A stretch of DNA of 54,351 nt from Pseudogulbenkiania sp. (GCA_018260425.1 JAGLBD010000009.1:1-54351), one strand, 5' to 3'; counted from the first letter of the stretch, positions 21,758 through 32,813 are shown. The notes: generated by a model not told the origin, from the letters alone. A program made the numbers and translations.

Positions 21758-24700
21758 ATGAATCCCTCCCGCCAGTTTATTTTACGGCCGGTGGCGACCA
21801 CGTTGTTGATGGTGGCCATTTTGCTTGCAGGCCTGGTCGGTTACCGCTTCCTGCCGGTGTCGGCCTTGCCCGAGGTGGATTACCCGACCATTCAGGTCGT
21901 GACCCTCTACCCCGGTGCCGGTCCCGAAGTAATGACCTCCTCGGTGACGGCACCGCTGGAGCGCCAGTTCGGTCAAATGCCCGGTCTCGACCAGATGGCG
22001 TCCTCCAGCTCCGGCGGCGCATCGGTGATCACCTTGCAGTTCGGTCTGGATATCGGGCTGGATGTGGCCGAACAGGAGGTCCAGGCGGCCATTAATGCCG
22101 CCAACAACCTGTTGCCCGCCGACTTGCCGCAGCCTCCGGTCTACAACAAGGTCAATCCGGCCGATACGCCGGTCGTGACCTTGGCCATTACCTCGAAAAC
22201 CCTGCCCTTGCCCAAGCTCGAGGACATGGTGGATACCCGGCTGGCGCAAAAGATTTCCCGTTTGCCCGGCGTTGGTCTGGTCAGTATCAGCGGCGGACAA
22301 CGCCCGGCAGTGAGAATCCGCGCCGATTCACGGGCGCTGGCGGCACGTGGCTTGACGCTGGACGATATCCGCACGGTGGTCAACAGCAGCAACGTCAATC
22401 AGGCCAAAGGCAGCTTTGACGGGCCGCATACGGCGTCCACCATTGATGCCAACGACCAATTGAGCTCGCCGGACGAGTACCGCAACATCGTGCTGGCCTG
22501 GAAGAACGGTGCGCCGGTGCGGCTGTCGGACGTTGCCGAAGTGATCAGTGCCCCGGAAAACAATCGTTTGGCCGCCTGGTCGGGACGACAGGCCGCCATC
22601 ATCCTCAATGTGCAGCGTCAGCCCGGTGCCAATGTCATCGAGACCGTCGACCGCATCAAGGCGCTGCTGCCGCAGTTGAAGGAGACCTTGCCGGGTGCCA
22701 TCGAGGTGCATCTGGTCAGTGACCGCACCACCACCATCCGGGCCTCGGTGTCGGATGTCCAGTTCGAACTGATGCTGGCCATCGCGCTGGTGGTGATGGT
22801 GATCTATGTGTTTCTGCGCAACGTGCCGGCGACGCTGATTCCCGGTGTCGCTGTGCCATTGTCGCTGGTCGGGACCTTTGGCGTGATGTATCTGGCCGGC
22901 TTCAGCATCAACAATCTCACCTTGATGGCGCTGACCATCGCCACCGGTTTCGTGGTCGACGATGCCATCGTGATGATTGAAAACATTGCCCGTTATATCG
23001 AAGAAGGGGAAGCCCCGCTGGCGGCCGCGCTCAAGGGGGCGGAACAGATCGGCTTCACCATCATTTCGCTGACCTTTTCCCTGATTGCGGTACTGATCCC
23101 GCTATTGTTCATGGGCGATGTGGTGGGCCGGCTGTTCCGCGAGTTCGCCATTACCCTCGCCGTGTCCATCCTGATTTCGGCCTGTGTGTCGCTGACCCTG
23201 ACGCCGATGCTGTGCGCGCGCTTCCTGAAGCACGTCCCCGATGAAAAGCAGGGCCGCTTCTATCATGCCAGCGGCCGGTTTTTCGAGGCGGTGATTGCCG
23301 GCTACGGCCGTTTGCTGCAGGTGGTGTTGCGCCATCAGCGCCTGACCTTGCTGGTGGCGCTGGGTACCGTGGCCATGACGGCGCTGCTGTATATCGCCGT
23401 GCCCAAAGGGTTTTTCCCCTTGCAGGACACCGGGGCGATCCAGGTGATTACCGAAGCGCCGCAGACCATTTCCTTCGAAGCGATGGCCGAGCGCCAGCAG
23501 GCACTGGCCGATGTCTTGCTCAAGGACCCGGCGGTGGAGAGTCTGTCGTCATTCATCGGCGTGGATGGCACCAATGCCACGCTGAACAGCGGACGCATGC
23601 AGATCAATCTGAAACCGCTGGACTCCGGGCGTGCCCACATGCCGGAAGTGCTGGCGCGTCTGCAGGAACGTGCCGCCACAGTGGCAGGTATTCGCCCGTG
23701 GATGCAACCGGTGCAGGACCTGACCATCGAAACCCAGGTCAGCCGTACCCAGTACCAGTTTGTCCTGCAGGCCACCCATCCGGACGAATTGGCCGAATGG
23801 GCACCCAAGCTGGTGGCTCGCCTGAAACAAACCCCGGAGCTGGCCGATGTGGCCAGCAACCTGCAAGACAAGGGTTTGCAGGCCAGAGTGGTGATTGACC
23901 GCGACACGGCGGCGCGTCTCGGCATAACCCCGGCGCAGATTGACAACGCCTTGTACAACGCCTTCGGCCAGCGGCTGATTTCCAGCATCTATACCCAGAC
24001 CAGTCTGTATCGGGTGGTGTTGGAGGAGCGTCCCGGCGATGACGGTCTGGCTCGCTTGAACCGCTTGTACATTACACCGACCGGCGGTGGAACGCCGGTG
24101 CCGTTGACTGCCGTGGCGCGGATCGAGGAAGGGCTGGCACCGCTGGCCATCGACCACCTTGGCCAGTTCCCGGCCGCCACCCTGTCCTTCAATCTGGCTC
24201 ACGACGCCTCGCTTGGCGAAGCGGTCAAGGCCATTCGCCAGGCGGAGCAGGACATCGGTTTGCCGGCCGATATCGAAACCCGCTTCCAGGGGGCGGCCCT
24301 GGCGTTTCAGGCCTCACTGTCCAGTACCTTGTGGCTGATTCTTGCCGCGATCATCACCATGTATATCGTGCTGGGGGTGTTGTACGAGAGTTATATTCAC
24401 CCGGTCACCATCCTCTCCACCCTGCCCTCGGCCGGCATCGGCGCGCTGCTGGCCCTGATGCTTAGCGGCAATGATCTGGGCATCATCGGGATTATCGGTA
24501 TCATTCTGCTGATCGGTATCGTCAAGAAGAACGCGATCATGATGATCGACTTCGCGCTGGACGCCGAACGCAACGCGGGCATGAGTCCGCACGACGCGAT
24601 CTATCAGGCCTGTCTGTTGCGATTCCGTCCGATCCTGATGACCACCATGGCGGCCCTGCTCGGTGCCCTGCCGTTGATGTTCGGCACCGGGGTCGGTTCG

Positions 24701-24838
24701 GAAATGCGCCAGCCGCTGGGGGTGACCATGGTCGGTGGCTTGCTGGTCAGCCAGGTGCTGACCCTGTTCACCACGCCGGTGATTTATCTGGCGTTTGACC
24801 GGCTGTCGCGCCGCTTCGGCAAAAAGGGCGCGGCATGA
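21758..24838 (+). CDS. mdtB: RND multidrug efflux inner-membrane subunit MdtB
   Basis: A 1026-residue HAE1-type RND pump protein with twelve helices and two large periplasmic loops, powered by proton uptake. The proton-relay aspartate pair is in [15 protein letters not shown], and the fourth-helix region [13 protein letters not shown] is typical. C-terminal motifs [19 protein letters not shown] and [20 protein letters not shown] match MdtB/MdtC. As first of two adjacent RND genes it corresponds by position and sequence to MdtB, which in E. coli forms a heterotrimer with MdtC to export bile salts, novobiocin and siderophore-type compounds. It overlaps mdtC by four bases (ATGA). Confidence 0.93.
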   Translation: MNPSRQFILRPVATTLLMVAILLAGLVGYRFLPVSALPEVDYPTIQVVTLYPGAGPEVMTSSVTAPLERQFGQMPGLDQMASSSSGGASVITLQFGLDIGLDVAEQEVQAAINAANNLLPADLPQPPVYNKVNPADTPVVTLAITSKTLPLPKLEDMVDTRLAQKISRLPGVGLVSISGGQRPAVRIRADSRALAARGLTLDDIRTVVNSSNVNQAKGSFDGPHTASTIDANDQLSSPDEYRNIVLAWKNGAPVRLSDVAEVISAPENNRLAAWSGRQAAIILNVQRQPGANVIETVDRIKALLPQLKETLPGAIEVHLVSDRTTTIRASVSDVQFELMLAIALVVMVIYVFLRNVPATLIPGVAVPLSLVGTFGVMYLAGFSINNLTLMALTIATGFVVDDAIVMIENIARYIEEGEAPLAAALKGAEQIGFTIISLTFSLIAVLIPLLFMGDVVGRLFREFAITLAVSILISACVSLTLTPMLCARFLKHVPDEKQGRFYHASGRFFEAVIAGYGRLLQVVLRHQRLTLLVALGTVAMTALLYIAVPKGFFPLQDTGAIQVITEAPQTISFEAMAERQQALADVLLKDPAVESLSSFIGVDGTNATLNSGRMQINLKPLDSGRAHMPEVLARLQERAATVAGIRPWMQPVQDLTIETQVSRTQYQFVLQATHPDELAEWAPKLVARLKQTPELADVASNLQDKGLQARVVIDRDTAARLGITPAQIDNALYNAFGQRLISSIYTQTSLYRVVLEERPGDDGLARLNRLYITPTGGGTPVPLTAVARIEEGLAPLAIDHLGQFPAATLSFNLAHDASLGEAVKAIRQAEQDIGLPADIETRFQGAALAFQASLSSTLWLILAAIITMYIVLGVLYESYIHPVTILSTLPSAGIGALLALMLSGNDLGIIGIIGIILLIGIVKKNAIMMIDFALDAERNAGMSPHDAIYQACLLRFRPILMTTMAALLGALPLMFGTGVGSEMRQPLGVTMVGGLLVSQVLTLFTTPVIYLAFDRLSRRFGKKGAA

Positions 24839-27800
24839 TTCCTTCCGCCCCGTTTATCCGGCGTCCGGTCGCCACGGTCTTGCTGACGCTGGCGCTCTTG
24901 CTGGCCGGTATTCTGGCATTCGGCTTGTTGCCGGTGTCGCCGTTGCCGCAGGTCGATTTTCCGACCATCTCGGTACAGGCATCCCTGCCCGGTGCCAGTC
25001 CGGAAACCATGGCGTCCTCGGTGGCCACGCCACTGGAACGCAGTCTGGGACGCATTGCCGGGGTGAACGAGATCACCTCGTCCAGCAGCCTCGGCTCGAC
25101 CCGCATTACCCTGCAATTCGATCTGGATCGCGACAGCAACGGTGCGGCGCGCGATGTGCAGGCGGCGATCAATGCGGCGCGTGCGTCCTTGCCCTCCAAC
25201 CTGCCGTCCAACCCCACCTACCGCAAGGTCAATCCGGCCGAATCGCCGGTCATGATGTTGTCGCTGACCTCTTCCACGCATACCCAGGGGCAGATGTATG
25301 ACCTGGCATCCACGGTGCTGGCGCAAAAACTGTCGCAGGTAAAGGGCGTCGGGCAGGTGAATGTGGGCGGCAGTTCCTTGCCGGCCGTCAGGGTCGAGCT
25401 GCGTCCGGAGGCCTTGAACCACTACGGGATTTCGCTGGACAGCGTACGCAACACCATTGCGGCCAATAATGTCAGTCGTCCGAAAGGCATGCTCGAGAGT
25501 GGCGACCGGCACTGGCAGATTACCGCCAATGATCAGGCGCGCAAGGCGGCCGACTATTTGCCGATGATCGTCAGTGTCAAGAATGGCGCAGCGATCCGGC
25601 TTGCCGATGTCGCCGATGTCAGCGACTCGGTGCAGGATTTGCGCAATGCCGGCTCGGTGAATGGCAAACCCTCGGTGTTGCTGATCATTTTCCGGGAACC
25701 CGGGGCCAATATCATCGACACCGTGCAGCGTATCCGCGCCCTGCTGCCGACCTTGCAGGCGGCGATTCCCCAATCAGTGCAGATGGACGTCACGCTGGAT
25801 CGCACCCCGACCATTCGCGCTTCGTTGTTCGAGGTCGAGCGCTCGATGGTGATCTCGGTTGCCCTGGTGGTGCTGGTGGTATTCCTGTTCCTGCGCAACG
25901 GCCGGGCCACCCTGATCCCGGCGATCACCGTGCCGGTCTCGCTGGTGGCGACCTTTGCCGTGATGTATCTGGCCGGCTTCAGTCTCAATAACCTGTCGTT
26001 GATGGCATTGACCATCGCCACCGGTTTTGTGGTGGACGATGCGATCGTTGTCCTGGAAAACATTGCCCGGCATATCGAAGACGGCATGTCGCCTCACGAA
26101 GCGGCACTGACCGGAGCCCGCGAGGTGGGCTTCACGGTGATGTCGATGAGTTTGTCGCTGATCGCGGTGTTCATTCCGGTGCTGTTGATGAGCGGCATTG
26201 TCGGTCGCCTGTTCCGCGAGTTTGCCGTGTCCCTGTCGGCCGCCATCCTGATTTCCCTGGTGGTGTCGCTGACCACCACGCCGATGTTGTGTGCCCGCTG
26301 GCTGCGGCGCGAGCCGGCCGGTAGCCGGCAAGGGTCGCGTCTCGAGCGCGCGTTCAACCGCGTGCAGCAAGGTTACCGGCGTTCGCTGGACTGGGCGATC
26401 GACCACCGGCGGTTCATGATGGTGCTGCTGGCGGCGACGATCGGCCTGAATGTCGCCTTGTATGTGGTGATACCGAAAGGCTTTTTTCCGCAGCAGGATA
26501 CCGGCCGGCTCAATGGCCAGTTGCGCGCCGACCAGGCGATGTCCTTTCAGGCGATGAAGGGCACCTTGCAACGCTTCATGGCGATTGTCGGCAAGGACCC
26601 GGCCGTTGATGTCGTTAGCGGCTTCACCGGTGGTGGCCAGCGCAATACCGCCAACCTGTTCATCGGCCTCAAGCCCTTGTCGCAACGCCACGAGACCGCC
26701 GAGCAGGTCATCGACCGCTTGCGCAAGCGGCTGGCACGGGAGCCGGGCGCCAACCTGTTCTTGCAGGCGGTGCAGGATATCCGGGTCGGGGGTCGGTCCG
26801 GCAATGCCCAATACCAGTACACCTTGCAAGGCGAGGATCTTGCCACCTTGCGGCAATGGGAGGGGCGCATCCGCCAGGCGCTGACCAGCTTGCCGGAATT
26901 GACCGATGTGAACTCCGACCAGCAGGACAAGGGTCGGCAAACCACGCTGGTGTTCGACCGCGATGCCATGGCGCGTTTGGGGGTGACGCAAAGTCAGGTT
27001 GATTCGACCTTGAACGATGCCTTCGGCCAGCGGCAGGTCTCGACCATCTACGAAGCGCTCAACCAGTACCGCGTGGTCATGGAGCTGGCACCGGACTACT
27101 GGCAAAGTCCCGACGCGCTCAAACACATCTATTTGATGACGGCCGCGCATGGCGCGGTGCCGCTGGCCAGCATTGCCCGGGTGACCACGACCAATACGGC
27201 GCTGGCGGTCAATCATCAGGGCCAGTTTGCCGCCACCACCATCACCTTCAACCTGCCCCCGGGGGCATCGCTGTCCGATGCGACCGAGGCGATTCAGGCC
27301 ACCATGCAGCGCCTTGGCGTGCCGTCCACCATTACCGGCAGCTTCCAGGGCACCGCCAAGACCTTTCAGGACTCGTTCCGTACCATGCCCTTGCTGGTGC
27401 TGGCGGCCATCGTGGCGGTGTATCTGGTGCTGGGGATGTTGTATGAAAGTTATATTCACCCGCTGACCATCATCTCCACCCTGCCCTCGGCCGGTGTGGG
27501 GGCCTTGCTGGCACTGATGGCGTGCAATACCGAATTCAGCATCATTGCCCTGATCGCCGTGTTGTTGCTGATCGGCATCGTCAAGAAAAACGCGATCATG
27601 ATGGTCGATGTTGCGCTGACCTTGACCCGCGAGAAGGGCATGTCGCCGCACGACGCCATTCTCGAGGCCTGCCTGCTGCGCTTCCGTCCGATCATGATGA
27701 CTACCATGGCGGCCTTGTTCGGCGCGATTCCGCTGGCGTTGGGCAGTGGCGATGGTGCCGAACTGCGCCAGCCGCTCGGTATCGCGATTGTCGGCGGTCT

Positions 27801-27918
27801 GGTCGTGAGTCAGATTCTGACGCTCTATACCACCCCGGTGGTCTATTTGTATCTTGATCGCCTGCGCGGTTGGCGCCTATGGCGTCGTGCGCCACAGGCG
27901 CGTCATGTCGAGGAATGA
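24835..27918 (+). CDS. mdtC: RND multidrug efflux inner-membrane subunit MdtC
   Basis: A 1027-residue RND protein, clearly paralogous to the preceding one, with the same topology. The proton-relay motif is [23 protein letters not shown] and the C-terminal segment is [21 protein letters not shown]. Its start codon overlaps the mdtB stop (ATGA), indicating translational coupling and supporting assembly of a mixed MdtB-MdtC trimer as in E. coli. The outer-membrane factor gene starts three bases after its stop. The BaeSR two-component system that controls mdt in enterobacteria is not in the window. Confidence 0.93.
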   Translation: MIPSAPFIRRPVATVLLTLALLLAGILAFGLLPVSPLPQVDFPTISVQASLPGASPETMASSVATPLERSLGRIAGVNEITSSSSLGSTRITLQFDLDRDSNGAARDVQAAINAARASLPSNLPSNPTYRKVNPAESPVMMLSLTSSTHTQGQMYDLASTVLAQKLSQVKGVGQVNVGGSSLPAVRVELRPEALNHYGISLDSVRNTIAANNVSRPKGMLESGDRHWQITANDQARKAADYLPMIVSVKNGAAIRLADVADVSDSVQDLRNAGSVNGKPSVLLIIFREPGANIIDTVQRIRALLPTLQAAIPQSVQMDVTLDRTPTIRASLFEVERSMVISVALVVLVVFLFLRNGRATLIPAITVPVSLVATFAVMYLAGFSLNNLSLMALTIATGFVVDDAIVVLENIARHIEDGMSPHEAALTGAREVGFTVMSMSLSLIAVFIPVLLMSGIVGRLFREFAVSLSAAILISLVVSLTTTPMLCARWLRREPAGSRQGSRLERAFNRVQQGYRRSLDWAIDHRRFMMVLLAATIGLNVALYVVIPKGFFPQQDTGRLNGQLRADQAMSFQAMKGTLQRFMAIVGKDPAVDVVSGFTGGGQRNTANLFIGLKPLSQRHETAEQVIDRLRKRLAREPGANLFLQAVQDIRVGGRSGNAQYQYTLQGEDLATLRQWEGRIRQALTSLPELTDVNSDQQDKGRQTTLVFDRDAMARLGVTQSQVDSTLNDAFGQRQVSTIYEALNQYRVVMELAPDYWQSPDALKHIYLMTAAHGAVPLASIARVTTTNTALAVNHQGQFAATTITFNLPPGASLSDATEAIQATMQRLGVPSTITGSFQGTAKTFQDSFRTMPLLVLAAIVAVYLVLGMLYESYIHPLTIISTLPSAGVGALLALMACNTEFSIIALIAVLLLIGIVKKNAIMMVDVALTLTREKGMSPHDAILEACLLRFRPIMMTTMAALFGAIPLALGSGDGAELRQPLGIAIVGGLVVSQILTLYTTPVVYLYLDRLRGWRLWRRAPQARHVEE

Positions 27919-27920
27919 AA

Positions 27921-29342
27921 ATGATGTTGCGCTGGATGACCTCAGGTCTGTGTCTTACGCTGTTGACGGCCTGCTCGGTCGGCCCTGACTATGTGCGCCC
28001 TGCCATGGAGTTGCCGGCCGGTTTCAAGGCGGCTGGAGGATGGAAGGTCGCTGCTCCGGCCGAGGTCGACAATGCCGCCTGGTGGACGGCATTTGGTGAT
28101 CCGCAGTTGAATGCCTTGCAGGACAGGCTGGCGATCGACAATCAAACCGTTGCCCAGTCGGTGGCGAAGCTGAAGGCGGCCCGCGCCTTGTATGACCAGG
28201 CCGATGCTGCCCGTTACCCGACCCTCGGCGTGACGGCGTCCTCGTCACGTGGCAAGAGTGCCGGAGCCGGCACGGCGGATACCGCGACACTGTCGGCGGC
28301 CGCTTCCTGGGAGCCGGACCTATGGGGCAAGTTGTCCCGCGGCGTCGAAGCCGGGGCCGCCGAAGTGGCCGCCAGCGAGGCGGATCTGGCGGCGGTGAGA
28401 CTCAGTGCGCGGGCGCAACTGGCGACCAGTTATTTGCAATGGCAGGTCAGTCGCCGCCAGCAAGCCTCGCTGGAGGCCAGTATTGCGGCCTGGCAGGAGC
28501 AACGCGGCATTGTGCAACACCGGATCGAGGCCGGTGTTGCCTCGCGCGCCGATCTGCTGCAAGCCGATTCCCAACTGAATACCCTGAAGGCACAGCGGGC
28601 CGCCACACTCCTGCAGGCCGAACAGTACGAGCATGCCATCGCCGTGCTGGCCGGGCAGGCTCCGGCCAATCTGGTCTTGACCCTGCCGGCGGCCTTGCCC
28701 GAGCCGTTGGCGATTCCGGCACGTGTGCCGGGTGCCTTGCTGGAGCGTCGTCCGGATATCGCCGCGGCCGAGCGCCGTGTCGCCGAGGCCAATGCCCGGA
28801 TCGGTCTGGCCCGCGCCGCCTTTTTTCCGGATCTGACGCTATCGGCATCGGGAGGGTGGAAGGCCAGCCGCAGTGCCGAGTGGTTCACCGCCCCGGCGCG
28901 AGCCTGGTCGCTGGGCCCTGCTCTGGCGCTGACCTTGCTGGATGGTGGCGCGCGCCGCGCGGCCGAGCGGAGTGCCGAGGCCGGCTACGAGCAAAATGCC
29001 GCCCTCTATCGCCAGACCGTGTTGACGGCCTTGCAGGATGTGGAGGACGCCTTGTCGGCCAGTACCCAGCTGGAAGCGGCGACCCGCTATGATACCGAGG
29101 CTTGGCAAAGCGCCCGTGAAGCCGAGGCCATTACCGTCAGCCAGTATCAAGCCGGCACGGTGCCCTGGCTCTCGGTACTGGTGGCCAGAACCACCACCGA
29201 GACTGCCGCGCGCAGTTATTACGGCATGCAGGCCCAACGCCTTGCCGCCAACATCAGCCTGATCCGGGCTCTGGGTGGGGGATGGCAGCGCGACACCGGC
29301 AAACCGCCCGCTTCAGGAGCATCGTTGCCTCAAGCGCAATAG
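27921..29342 (+). CDS. NodT-family outer-membrane efflux lipoprotein
   Basis: A 473-residue TolC-like outer-membrane factor. The signal peptide ends in lipobox LLTAC (Cys about residue 16), followed by SVGPDYVRPAMELP, typical of the NodT/OprM group. Two TolC repeats contain LERRPDIAAAERRVAEANARIG and long helical coiled-coil segments. It completes the tripartite MdtABC pump by providing the exit duct. The ATG at 27921 is chosen because GAGG lies seven bases upstream; an ATG at 27915 overlaps the mdtC stop and is poorly spaced. The coding sequence ends about 95 bases before a strong terminator-like hairpin. Confidence 0.9.
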   Translation: MMLRWMTSGLCLTLLTACSVGPDYVRPAMELPAGFKAAGGWKVAAPAEVDNAAWWTAFGDPQLNALQDRLAIDNQTVAQSVAKLKAARALYDQADAARYPTLGVTASSSRGKSAGAGTADTATLSAAASWEPDLWGKLSRGVEAGAAEVAASEADLAAVRLSARAQLATSYLQWQVSRRQQASLEASIAAWQEQRGIVQHRIEAGVASRADLLQADSQLNTLKAQRAATLLQAEQYEHAIAVLAGQAPANLVLTLPAALPEPLAIPARVPGALLERRPDIAAAERRVAEANARIGLARAAFFPDLTLSASGGWKASRSAEWFTAPARAWSLGPALALTLLDGGARRAAERSAEAGYEQNAALYRQTVLTALQDVEDALSASTQLEAATRYDTEAWQSAREAEAITVSQYQAGTVPWLSVLVARTTTETAARSYYGMQAQRLAANISLIRALGGGWQRDTGKPPASGASLPQAQ

Positions 29343-29354
29343 GACTAATGAGTG

Positions 29355-29556
29355 GCATAATAGCGGCGCGAACCTGTCCTGCGCGACGGGGGGTCCGAGT
29401 GTGACCGTCGCTTAACACTTAATCGGTAACATCCGTTACCGGCAGCCGGATACGCCTCCGCCTGCCGGTTTTGTGGTGTGTGAACTTGGCGACTCCAGTG
29501 CCGACGCTCCCGGTTGTCGGGAACGGGCGATGGAGGCCATTAGGGGTTTTCAGCAG
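29355..29556 (+). promoter_or_regulatory. Structured leader upstream of ABC transporter, riboswitch-like
   Basis: After a possible -10 box CATAAT (29356-29361) the sequence can form a 7-bp stem GCGACGG (29383-29389) with CCGTCGC (29405-29411). The loop contains AGTGT, which can also pair with ACACT (29415-29419). Next is hairpin CGGTAAC/GTTACCG (24-30 and 35-41 of 29400), whose 3' arm overlaps the 5' arm of a terminator stem at 29438. A further hairpin, TCCCG/CGGGA (29508-29522), covers a possible ribosome-binding site. This looks like a terminator/antiterminator leader, but it does not match any riboswitch class I can recall. No conservation data are available. Confidence 0.45.
29438..29472 (+). 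terminator. Intrinsic terminator in the leader
   Basis: ACCGGCAG (29438-29445) pairs with CTGCCGGT (29462-29469). After one mismatch, CGGA/TCCG (29447-29450 and 29457-29460) extends the stem, and TTTT (29469-29472) follows. It either ends the mdt operon or is the regulated terminator of the ABC operon leader. Confidence 0.8.
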
Positions 29557-31425
29557 ATGAGAACAATATTGCCACCCGTGATCAATGCCTCGGCACGCCG
29601 CTTGCTGCCGAACCGCTGGGATTTCCTGGCCTTTCCGCTGATCATCGGGTTGATTGTCTTGGGCAGCACGGGTTTCCAGGAAACCATGGCGCCGCTGTCC
29701 GCCATCCAGTCCCAGGCGATTTCGCTGGATCCGGCCAATTTGCCTGAATATGCCATGCGCACCACCTTGCGCATGTTGGCAGCGATGATCGCGGCACTGA
29801 TCTTCACCCTCGCTTACGGTACGCTGGCGGCCAAGAGTCGCCGTGCGGAAAAGGTGTTGGTGCCGATTCTCGATATCCTGCAATCGGTGCCGGTGCTGGG
29901 CTATGTCTCGTTCACCGTGACCTTCTTCCTGGCGCTGTTCCCGGGGCGGGTGCTAGGTGCGGAATGTGCGGCGATCTTCGCCATTTTCACCAGTCAGGCC
30001 TGGAACATGACCTTCAGTTTCTATCAGTCGATGCGCACCGTGCCGCGCGATCTGATCGAGGTCTCCAAAAACTTCCAGCTGACCCCCTGGCAGCGCTTCT
30101 GGAAACTGGAAGTGCCGTTTTCCTTGCCCGGCCTGATCTGGAACATGATGATGAGCATGTCCGGCGGCTGGTTCTTCGTGGTGGCCTCCGAGGCGATCAC
30201 CGTCGGCGAGCATACCGTGACCCTGCCGGGAGTGGGCTCCTATCTGGCGGCGGCGATTGCCGGCCGGGACCTCTCGGCGGTGGGTTGGGTGATTCTCACC
30301 ATGACGCTGGTGATCATTGCCTATGACCAATTGCTGTTCCGGCCGCTGGTGGCGTGGGCTGACAAGTTCCGTCTGGAAGACACCCGCGGCGAGTCCGAGC
30401 CGGAGTCATGGTTGCTCGATCTGGTGCGCCGTACCCGGCTGATCCAGCGTTCCTTGCGTCCGCTGGGCAGTTTGCTGACGACACTGGCCCGCTATCCCTT
30501 GAAAGTCACCGGCTTTGCCGCATGGTGTGCCGCGACGGGGCTGACCGCCCTGTGGTTTGCCCTTCACTGGAATGAGCCCGTGCAGGCTATTCCCTTGGGA
30601 GTGTGCCTGATGGTGGGGGTGTGGTCGCGTCTCGCTCGTTCCCGGGAAGACGTTGTGTCGGCCGCGGTGCCGTATAACGAGCGTCTTGGCGATATTCTGT
30701 GGGGTTCGGCCATTTTTATCGGCACGCTGATTGTCATGTGGCGTGTCGGCAGTTTTGTTGCGACCGGTGTCGGCTTCGGCGAAGTGCTCAAGGTGCTGGG
30801 TCTGGGCCTGATCACGCTGGTTCGCGTTGTGGTGCTGATCATTCTCGCTTCGCTGGTCTGGGTGCCGCTTGGCGTGCTGATCGGCCTGCGTCCGCGCCTC
30901 GCGGAAAAGATTCAGCCGCTGGCGCAGTTTCTGGCGGCTTTCCCGGCCAACCTGCTGTTTCCGATTTTCGTGGTCGGCATTGTGCACTTCGACGCCAATC
31001 CGGATATCTGGCTGAGTCCGCTGATCGTGCTCGGCACGCAGTGGTACATCCTGTTCAACGTGATTGCCGGCACCACCGCCTATCCCAACGACTTCAAGGA
31101 AGTGGCCACCAACTTCCGCATTCGCGGCTGGCAGTGGTGGCGCAAAGTGATGTTGCCGGGGATTTTTCCGTACTACGTTACCGGCGGGATTACCGCGTCG
31201 GGCGGTGCCTGGAACGCCAGTATCGTCTCTGAGCTGGTGTCGTGGGGTGATACCCGTCTGGAAGCCCATGGGCTGGGTTCCTATATCGCGGTGAATACCG
31301 CCGCAGGCAATTTTCCGAAAATCATTCTCGGTATCGCCGTCATGTCCTTGTTTGTCGTGATGTTCAACCGGTTGCTGTGGCGTCCCATGTACGTCTACGC
31401 TGAAAACCGGCTGCGTCTTCACTAA
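29557..31425 (+). CDS. Fused two-domain ABC transporter permease (NitT/TauT type)
   Basis: A 622-residue inner-membrane protein made of two complete BPD-transport permease domains in tandem (roughly 30-290 and 330-610). Each has an EAA-type ATPase-contact loop: LIEVSKNFQLTPWQRFWKLE in the first and FKEVATNFRIRGWQWWRKVM in the second. It belongs to the nitrate/sulfonate/bicarbonate-like class, but family assignment does not give the substrate. The next gene encodes its ATPase, and no substrate-binding protein is adjacent. The start is uncertain: ATG 29557 has AGGGG ten bases upstream; ATG 29530 has GGGA seven bases upstream, inside a small hairpin. Confidence 0.85.
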   Translation: MRTILPPVINASARRLLPNRWDFLAFPLIIGLIVLGSTGFQETMAPLSAIQSQAISLDPANLPEYAMRTTLRMLAAMIAALIFTLAYGTLAAKSRRAEKVLVPILDILQSVPVLGYVSFTVTFFLALFPGRVLGAECAAIFAIFTSQAWNMTFSFYQSMRTVPRDLIEVSKNFQLTPWQRFWKLEVPFSLPGLIWNMMMSMSGGWFFVVASEAITVGEHTVTLPGVGSYLAAAIAGRDLSAVGWVILTMTLVIIAYDQLLFRPLVAWADKFRLEDTRGESEPESWLLDLVRRTRLIQRSLRPLGSLLTTLARYPLKVTGFAAWCAATGLTALWFALHWNEPVQAIPLGVCLMVGVWSRLARSREDVVSAAVPYNERLGDILWGSAIFIGTLIVMWRVGSFVATGVGFGEVLKVLGLGLITLVRVVVLIILASLVWVPLGVLIGLRPRLAEKIQPLAQFLAAFPANLLFPIFVVGIVHFDANPDIWLSPLIVLGTQWYILFNVIAGTTAYPNDFKEVATNFRIRGWQWWRKVMLPGIFPYYVTGGITASGGAWNASIVSELVSWGDTRLEAHGLGSYIAVNTAAGNFPKIILGIAVMSLFVVMFNRLLWRPMYVYAENRLRLH

Positions 31426-31440
31426 TTGCGGGCCTTACTT

Positions 31441-32736
31441 ATGACTACTACGACCCCGAACGAAATTCTCAGTGTGCGCCAGGTCGGCGTGGGCTTCCAC
31501 AAGGCCCAAGGCGAACAGCGCGTGCTCGATGGCGTCAACCTGACCCTGAAAAAAGGTGAAGTGGTGGGTTTGCTGGGCCGCTCCGGCTCGGGCAAGTCGA
31601 CCCTGCTGCGCATCATTGCCGGCCTGATCAAGCCGACCGAGGGTGAGGTCAATTACTGCGGCAAGCCGCTCAAGGGTCCGGCCGAAGGGGTGGCCATGGT
31701 GTTCCAGACCTTCGCCCTGTTCCCGTGGCTGACCGTTCTGGAAAACGTTGAAGCCGGTCTTGAAGCACTCGGTGTACCGGCCAAGGAGCGTCGCGAACGT
31801 GCCCTGAAAGCCATCGACCTGATCGGTCTGGACGGTTTCGAAAGTGCCTATCCGCGCGAGATGTCCGGCGGCATGCGGCAACGGGTCGGCTTCGCCCGTG
31901 CCCTGGTGGTCAATCCGACCTTGCTGTTGATGGATGAACCGTTTTCTGCGCTGGACGTGCTGACGGCGGAAACGTTGCGGACCGACCTGCTCGACCTGTG
32001 GAATGACGGCGATCTGCCGATCGACTCCATCCTGATCGTGACCCACAATATCGAAGAAGCCGTGTTCATGTGCGACCGCATTCTGTTGCTGTCGTCCAAT
32101 CCGGGCCGCATGGTGGCCGAGATCACGGTGCCCTTCCCGCATCCGCGCAACCGTCTGGATCCGGCCTTCCGTCAGCTGGTCGATGACATCTATGCCAAGA
32201 TGACCGCGCGCCCGGCGGCCGACCCGACGCGCAAGGCCGGTCTGGAGTTGGGCAGCTGGCTGCCGCAGGTCTCGACCAACTTGTTGGCGGGTCTGATCGA
32301 AACCCTCGCCCAAGAGCCTTACAATGGTCGTGCCGACTTGCCGGAAATTGCCCAGCGTCTGCATCTGGAAGTGGACGATCTGTTCCCGGTGGCCGAGTTC
32401 CTGCAGCATCTGGGCTTTGCCGAGCTGTCGGAGGGCGATATTCTGTTGACCCATTTCGGCAAACTGTTCGGCGAATACGATACCCAGGAACGCAAACAAC
32501 TGTTTGCCGAGCAACTGGTACGCACCGTGCCGTTGGTCTCCCGCATTGCCGGGGTATTGCACGAGCGCCCCGGCCTGCGGGCACCGCGCGAACGCTTCAA
32601 GCAGGAGCTGGAGGATTTCCTGTCCGATGATGCGGCAGAAGAAACGCTCGACTCCGTGATCAACTGGGGACGTTATGCGGAGATCTTCAACTACGATGAC
32701 CAGGCGGAAATGTTTAGCCTGGAAGACGTGGCCTGA
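31441..32736 (+). CDS. ABC transporter ATPase with C-terminal AAA-associated domain
   Basis: A 431-residue cytoplasmic ATPase that energises the preceding permease. Walker A GRSGSGKST (about residues 46-54), signature SGGMRQRVGFARAL, Walker B LLLMDEPFSALD and the switch histidine in IVTHNIEEAVFM are all intact. Residues from about 265 onward form the extra region known as the AAA-associated C-terminal domain (for example LPEIAQRLHLEVDDLFPVAEFLQHLGFAELSEGD, a helix-turn-helix-like fold), which may be regulatory. The start at ATG 31441 is 16 bases after the permease stop; an upstream TTG would add five residues. Confidence 0.88.
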   Translation: MTTTTPNEILSVRQVGVGFHKAQGEQRVLDGVNLTLKKGEVVGLLGRSGSGKSTLLRIIAGLIKPTEGEVNYCGKPLKGPAEGVAMVFQTFALFPWLTVLENVEAGLEALGVPAKERRERALKAIDLIGLDGFESAYPREMSGGMRQRVGFARALVVNPTLLLMDEPFSALDVLTAETLRTDLLDLWNDGDLPIDSILIVTHNIEEAVFMCDRILLLSSNPGRMVAEITVPFPHPRNRLDPAFRQLVDDIYAKMTARPAADPTRKAGLELGSWLPQVSTNLLAGLIETLAQEPYNGRADLPEIAQRLHLEVDDLFPVAEFLQHLGFAELSEGDILLTHFGKLFGEYDTQERKQLFAEQLVRTVPLVSRIAGVLHERPGLRAPRERFKQELEDFLSDDAAEETLDSVINWGRYAEIFNYDDQAEMFSLEDVA

Positions 32737-32783
32737 GGCGCCTCTCGTCCTGCCTGCGGGTGGTCCGTTTTGTTTTAAGGTAT

Positions 32784-32813
32784 AAAATGGAAAAGGCCGA
32801 CACCCATCGGCCT
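32784..32813 (-). terminator. Terminator of cysS
   Basis: AGGCCGA (32794-32800) and TCGGCCT (32807-32813) form a 7-bp stem; on the minus strand it is followed by TTTTCCATTTTAT. It lies between the convergent ABC operon and cysS. Confidence 0.7.

Noticed and set aside
25774..27651. 625-codon open frame opposite mdtC
   Set aside because: Same explanation: high-GC antisense frame with His/Arg/Gln-rich composition and no domain.
29383..29420. A firm H-type pseudoknot
   Set aside because: The linker that would cross the 7-bp stem is only three bases, too short for comfort. The AGTGT/ACACT pairing is kept only as a possible alternative fold.
29380..29472. Guanidine-I (ykkC) or other known riboswitch in the ABC leader
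   Set aside because: GGTCCGAG resembles part of the ykkC consensus, but the other conserved segments (such as ACACGG and AAAAGCCCGG) are missing. Fluoride, Mn and TPP signatures are also absent.
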